Assembly (NCBI RefSeq): GCF_015277855.1
Contig: NZ_CP063812.1
Coordinates: 1,364,001 to 1,428,000, forward strand
Length of the DNA: 64,000 nucleotides
From: Microbacterium cremeum
Lineage (GTDB): Bacteria; Actinomycetota; Actinomycetes; Actinomycetales; Microbacteriaceae
Reading direction: 5' to 3'
The notes below the pieces were generated by a model. That model did not search any database and was not told the DNA's origin. It saw only the letters and a list, made by a program, of their open reading frames with translations. Position 1 is the first letter of the stretch; each line of letters begins with the position of its first letter. This document shows positions 62,690 through 64,000 of this stretch, piece by piece. The translations under genes were made by a program, and so were the position numbers.

Positions 62690-62980
62690 ATGCCACACGA
62701 CGACGTGCACCAACTCGTGCTCACGCCGTTGTCCGAACGTTCGTGGCGGCTCTGCGACCGCAGCGTCGCGCGCAACGACGCCGCCAGCGTGGTCGCCTAC
62801 GTCGAGCTGCTCGACACCGGCATGTACGAGGCGATCTGGGTCTCGGTCGGTTTCGGCTCGACGCGCTACCCGTCGATGGAGGGTCTCTTCCGTGCCGCCG
62901 TGCGGATGCTCGCGAGCACGCGAAGCTCGGGCGCCCTCAAGCCGCAGCCGATCCCGCATCGCCCGCCCGCGCACGTGTGA
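62690..62980 (+). CDS. Small protein, unknown
   Basis: 96 aa. Core LTPLSERSWRLCDRSVARND, YVELLDTGMYEAIWVSVG and STRYPSMEGLFRAAVRMLA reads as a small alpha/beta domain; it is conserved-looking and not disordered. AGGAGG precedes ATG 62690. It starts 20 bp after the preceding small gene. No function can be given. Confidence 0.7.
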   Translation: MPHDDVHQLVLTPLSERSWRLCDRSVARNDAASVVAYVELLDTGMYEAIWVSVGFGSTRYPSMEGLFRAAVRMLASTRSSGALKPQPIPHRPPAHV

Positions 62981-63036
62981 CGGCGCTCGCAGGCGCGCAC
63001 CGCGCGCGTGTCGGCCGCCGGTGGCAGGATGGGCGC

Positions 63037-63864
63037 ATGCCTGAGTCCCCCGAAGTCGAGGCCCTCGCCCGGTTCCTCGACGTCGAGGCATCCGGTCGTG
63101 AGATCCGTGGTGTCGACGTGCTCGAGTTCCGCACGGTCAAGACGCGTGCCACGCCGCCGTCGACCCTCGTGGGCCGCACGATCGCGGGCGCGGCCCGTCG
63201 CGGCAAGCATGTCGAGCTGAGGCTCGACGAGGGCAGCCTCGTCGTGTCGCTCGGCCGTCACGGCTGGGTGCGCTGGCTCGTCGGCGGCGAGCCGGCGCCT
63301 GCCGCCGAGGCGCCTCCGGCTCTCGCCGCCCTCGAGCTCTCCGACGCGGCGGCGCTGCAGGTGACGGATGCCGGGACGTGGGTCTCGCTCGGGCTGTTCG
63401 TCGTGACGGATGCCGCCGAGGTTCCGGCGATCGCCAAGCTCGGTCCTGATCCGGCCGACGCACGCTTCACCCCGGCTGACTTCGATCGCGCGCTGGGCGG
63501 CCGGCGCAAGCAGGTCAAGGCGATCCTGCAGGAGCAGGAATCGCTGGCGGGAATCGGGAACGCCTACTCCGACGAGATCCTCCACCTCGCACGCCTCTCG
63601 CCCGTCGCCCACGCGGCCGCGCTCGACGAGGCCGAGCGTGAGCGGCTCTTCGATGCCACGGTCATCACGGTGCGAGAGGCCATCGACGCTCGTATCGGCA
63701 TCCCCATCGATCAGCTCAAGGCTGCCAAGGTCGGCGCGATGCGGGTGCACGGTCGCACCGGCGAGACGTGTCCGGTGTGCGGCGACACGATCCGCGACTT
63801 CACGTTCTCGGGCACGTCGGCGCAGTACTGCCCGACCTGCCAGACCGGGGGCGTGCTCCTGTGA
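63037..63864 (+). CDS. Fpg/Nei-family DNA glycosylase
   Basis: 275 aa. Begins MPESPEVEALARFL with catalytic Pro2 and Glu3. It has the lysine loop ARRGKHVELRL, the H2TH region KAILQEQESLAGIGNAYSDE and a C-terminal zinc finger CPVCGDTIRDF...YCPTCQTG with the conserved arginine region partly altered. It removes oxidised bases and cuts the strand. Whether it is Fpg- or Nei-like in substrate is not clear. CAGGAT lies 6 nt before the ATG (leaderless). Confidence 0.92.
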   Translation: MPESPEVEALARFLDVEASGREIRGVDVLEFRTVKTRATPPSTLVGRTIAGAARRGKHVELRLDEGSLVVSLGRHGWVRWLVGGEPAPAAEAPPALAALELSDAAALQVTDAGTWVSLGLFVVTDAAEVPAIAKLGPDPADARFTPADFDRALGGRRKQVKAILQEQESLAGIGNAYSDEILHLARLSPVAHAAALDEAERERLFDATVITVREAIDARIGIPIDQLKAAKVGAMRVHGRTGETCPVCGDTIRDFTFSGTSAQYCPTCQTGGVLL

Positions 63865-63891
63865 CACGCGCCGGGGGCGCGCATCGCGGGT

Positions 63892-63897
63892 TAGCAT
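63892..63897 (+). promoter_or_regulatory. Leaderless -10 of the last gene
   Basis: TAGCAT, 7 nt before ATG 63905. Confidence 0.5.
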
Positions 63898-63904
63898 GGA
63901 CGCC

Positions 63905-64000
63905 ATGACGACGTCGCCTCTCCCCGCCCCGAACACGCTCGCCCCCGTCTCCGACGAGAAGAACCTGCTCACCGTCGTGGAGTCCGCCGGCGCCTGCTGC
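63905..64000 (+). CDS. Start of a gene cut by the window edge
   Basis: 32 codons visible, beginning MTTSPLPAPNTLAPVSDEKN and ending ...AGACC at the edge. The leaderless -10 supports the ATG. The visible part is not enough to name a family. Confidence 0.5.
   Translation, partial: MTTSPLPAPNTLAPVSDEKNLLTVVESAGACC

Overview
The window looks like a chromosomal segment from a high-GC actinobacterium of the family Microbacteriaceae, most probably Microbacterium or a close relative. The grounds are very high GC with strong third-position G/C bias, many GTG starts, and family content and gene order such as eno / FtsB-like / DUF501 / subtilase / NDH-2, ilvA / greA / DUF4307 / hemolysin III / uppS / phoH, and xseA / xseB / DUF4245 / carbonic anhydrase / fumC. 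The assignment rests on recognition; no search was run. I see no phage, transposase, integrase, plasmid or CRISPR genes. It reads as ordinary core chromosome whose interest lies in leaders, repeats, start sites and a few broken genes.

Layout. 1-6.8 kb: ribosomal protein L25 with a structured leader, peptidyl-tRNA hydrolase, the repair-coupling translocase Mfd, a left-handed beta-helix protein. 6.8-13.1 kb: PEP carboxylase, the NhaA antiporter behind a structured leader, MazG carrying an in-frame palindromic insert, HisRS. 13.1-20.3 kb: accessory metabolism and regulation (APC permease, SGNH hydrolase, VOC protein and AraC regulator, DUF4442, a YtrA-type GntR regulator with CPBP protease and DUF1648 protein, O-methyltransferase). 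20.4-28.5 kb: enolase, FtsB-like protein, DUF501, membrane-anchored subtilase, NDH-2, an unusual tRNA with UAA anticodon, an alanine-racemase-fold protein preceded by a tiny upstream ORF, a sugar-lactone oxidase. 28.6-36.3 kb: LemA, YcaQ-type glycosylase, AI-2E transporter, IlvA, GreA, hemolysin III. 36.4-40.8 kb: UppS, aminotransferase-V protein, PIN-PhoH ATPase, secreted protein. 40.9-47.4 kb (minus): two-component pair and the xseA-xseB-DUF4245-beta-carbonic anhydrase-fumC cluster. 47.5-53.4 kb: IspH, a split DUF6264 gene, an ECF sigma factor with a split anti-sigma factor, MOSC protein, FbaA and GlpX. 53.5-64 kb: RmuC, DnaQ-like exonuclease, two methyltransferases, a 91-bp tandem repeat in front of YchF, an alpha/beta hydrolase-fold protein without its nucleophile serine, a second ECF sigma factor with its putative membrane partner, a flavin oxidoreductase, an Fpg/Nei glycosylase and the start of a further gene.

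How it works together. Central carbon enzymes (ppc, eno, fbaA, glpX, fumC) and translation or genome-maintenance genes dominate. About two dozen genes share one start architecture: a -10 hexamer of form NANNNT (usually TANNNT), 6 to 8 nt, then ATG or GTG, meaning leaderless transcripts. I used it to choose several starts. Genes that depart from it by having long structured leaders (rplY, nhaA, phoH) stand out as candidates for RNA-level control. A second window-wide feature is the word GGATGCC/GGCATCC, scattered through genes and paired head-to-head in several hairpins between genes.
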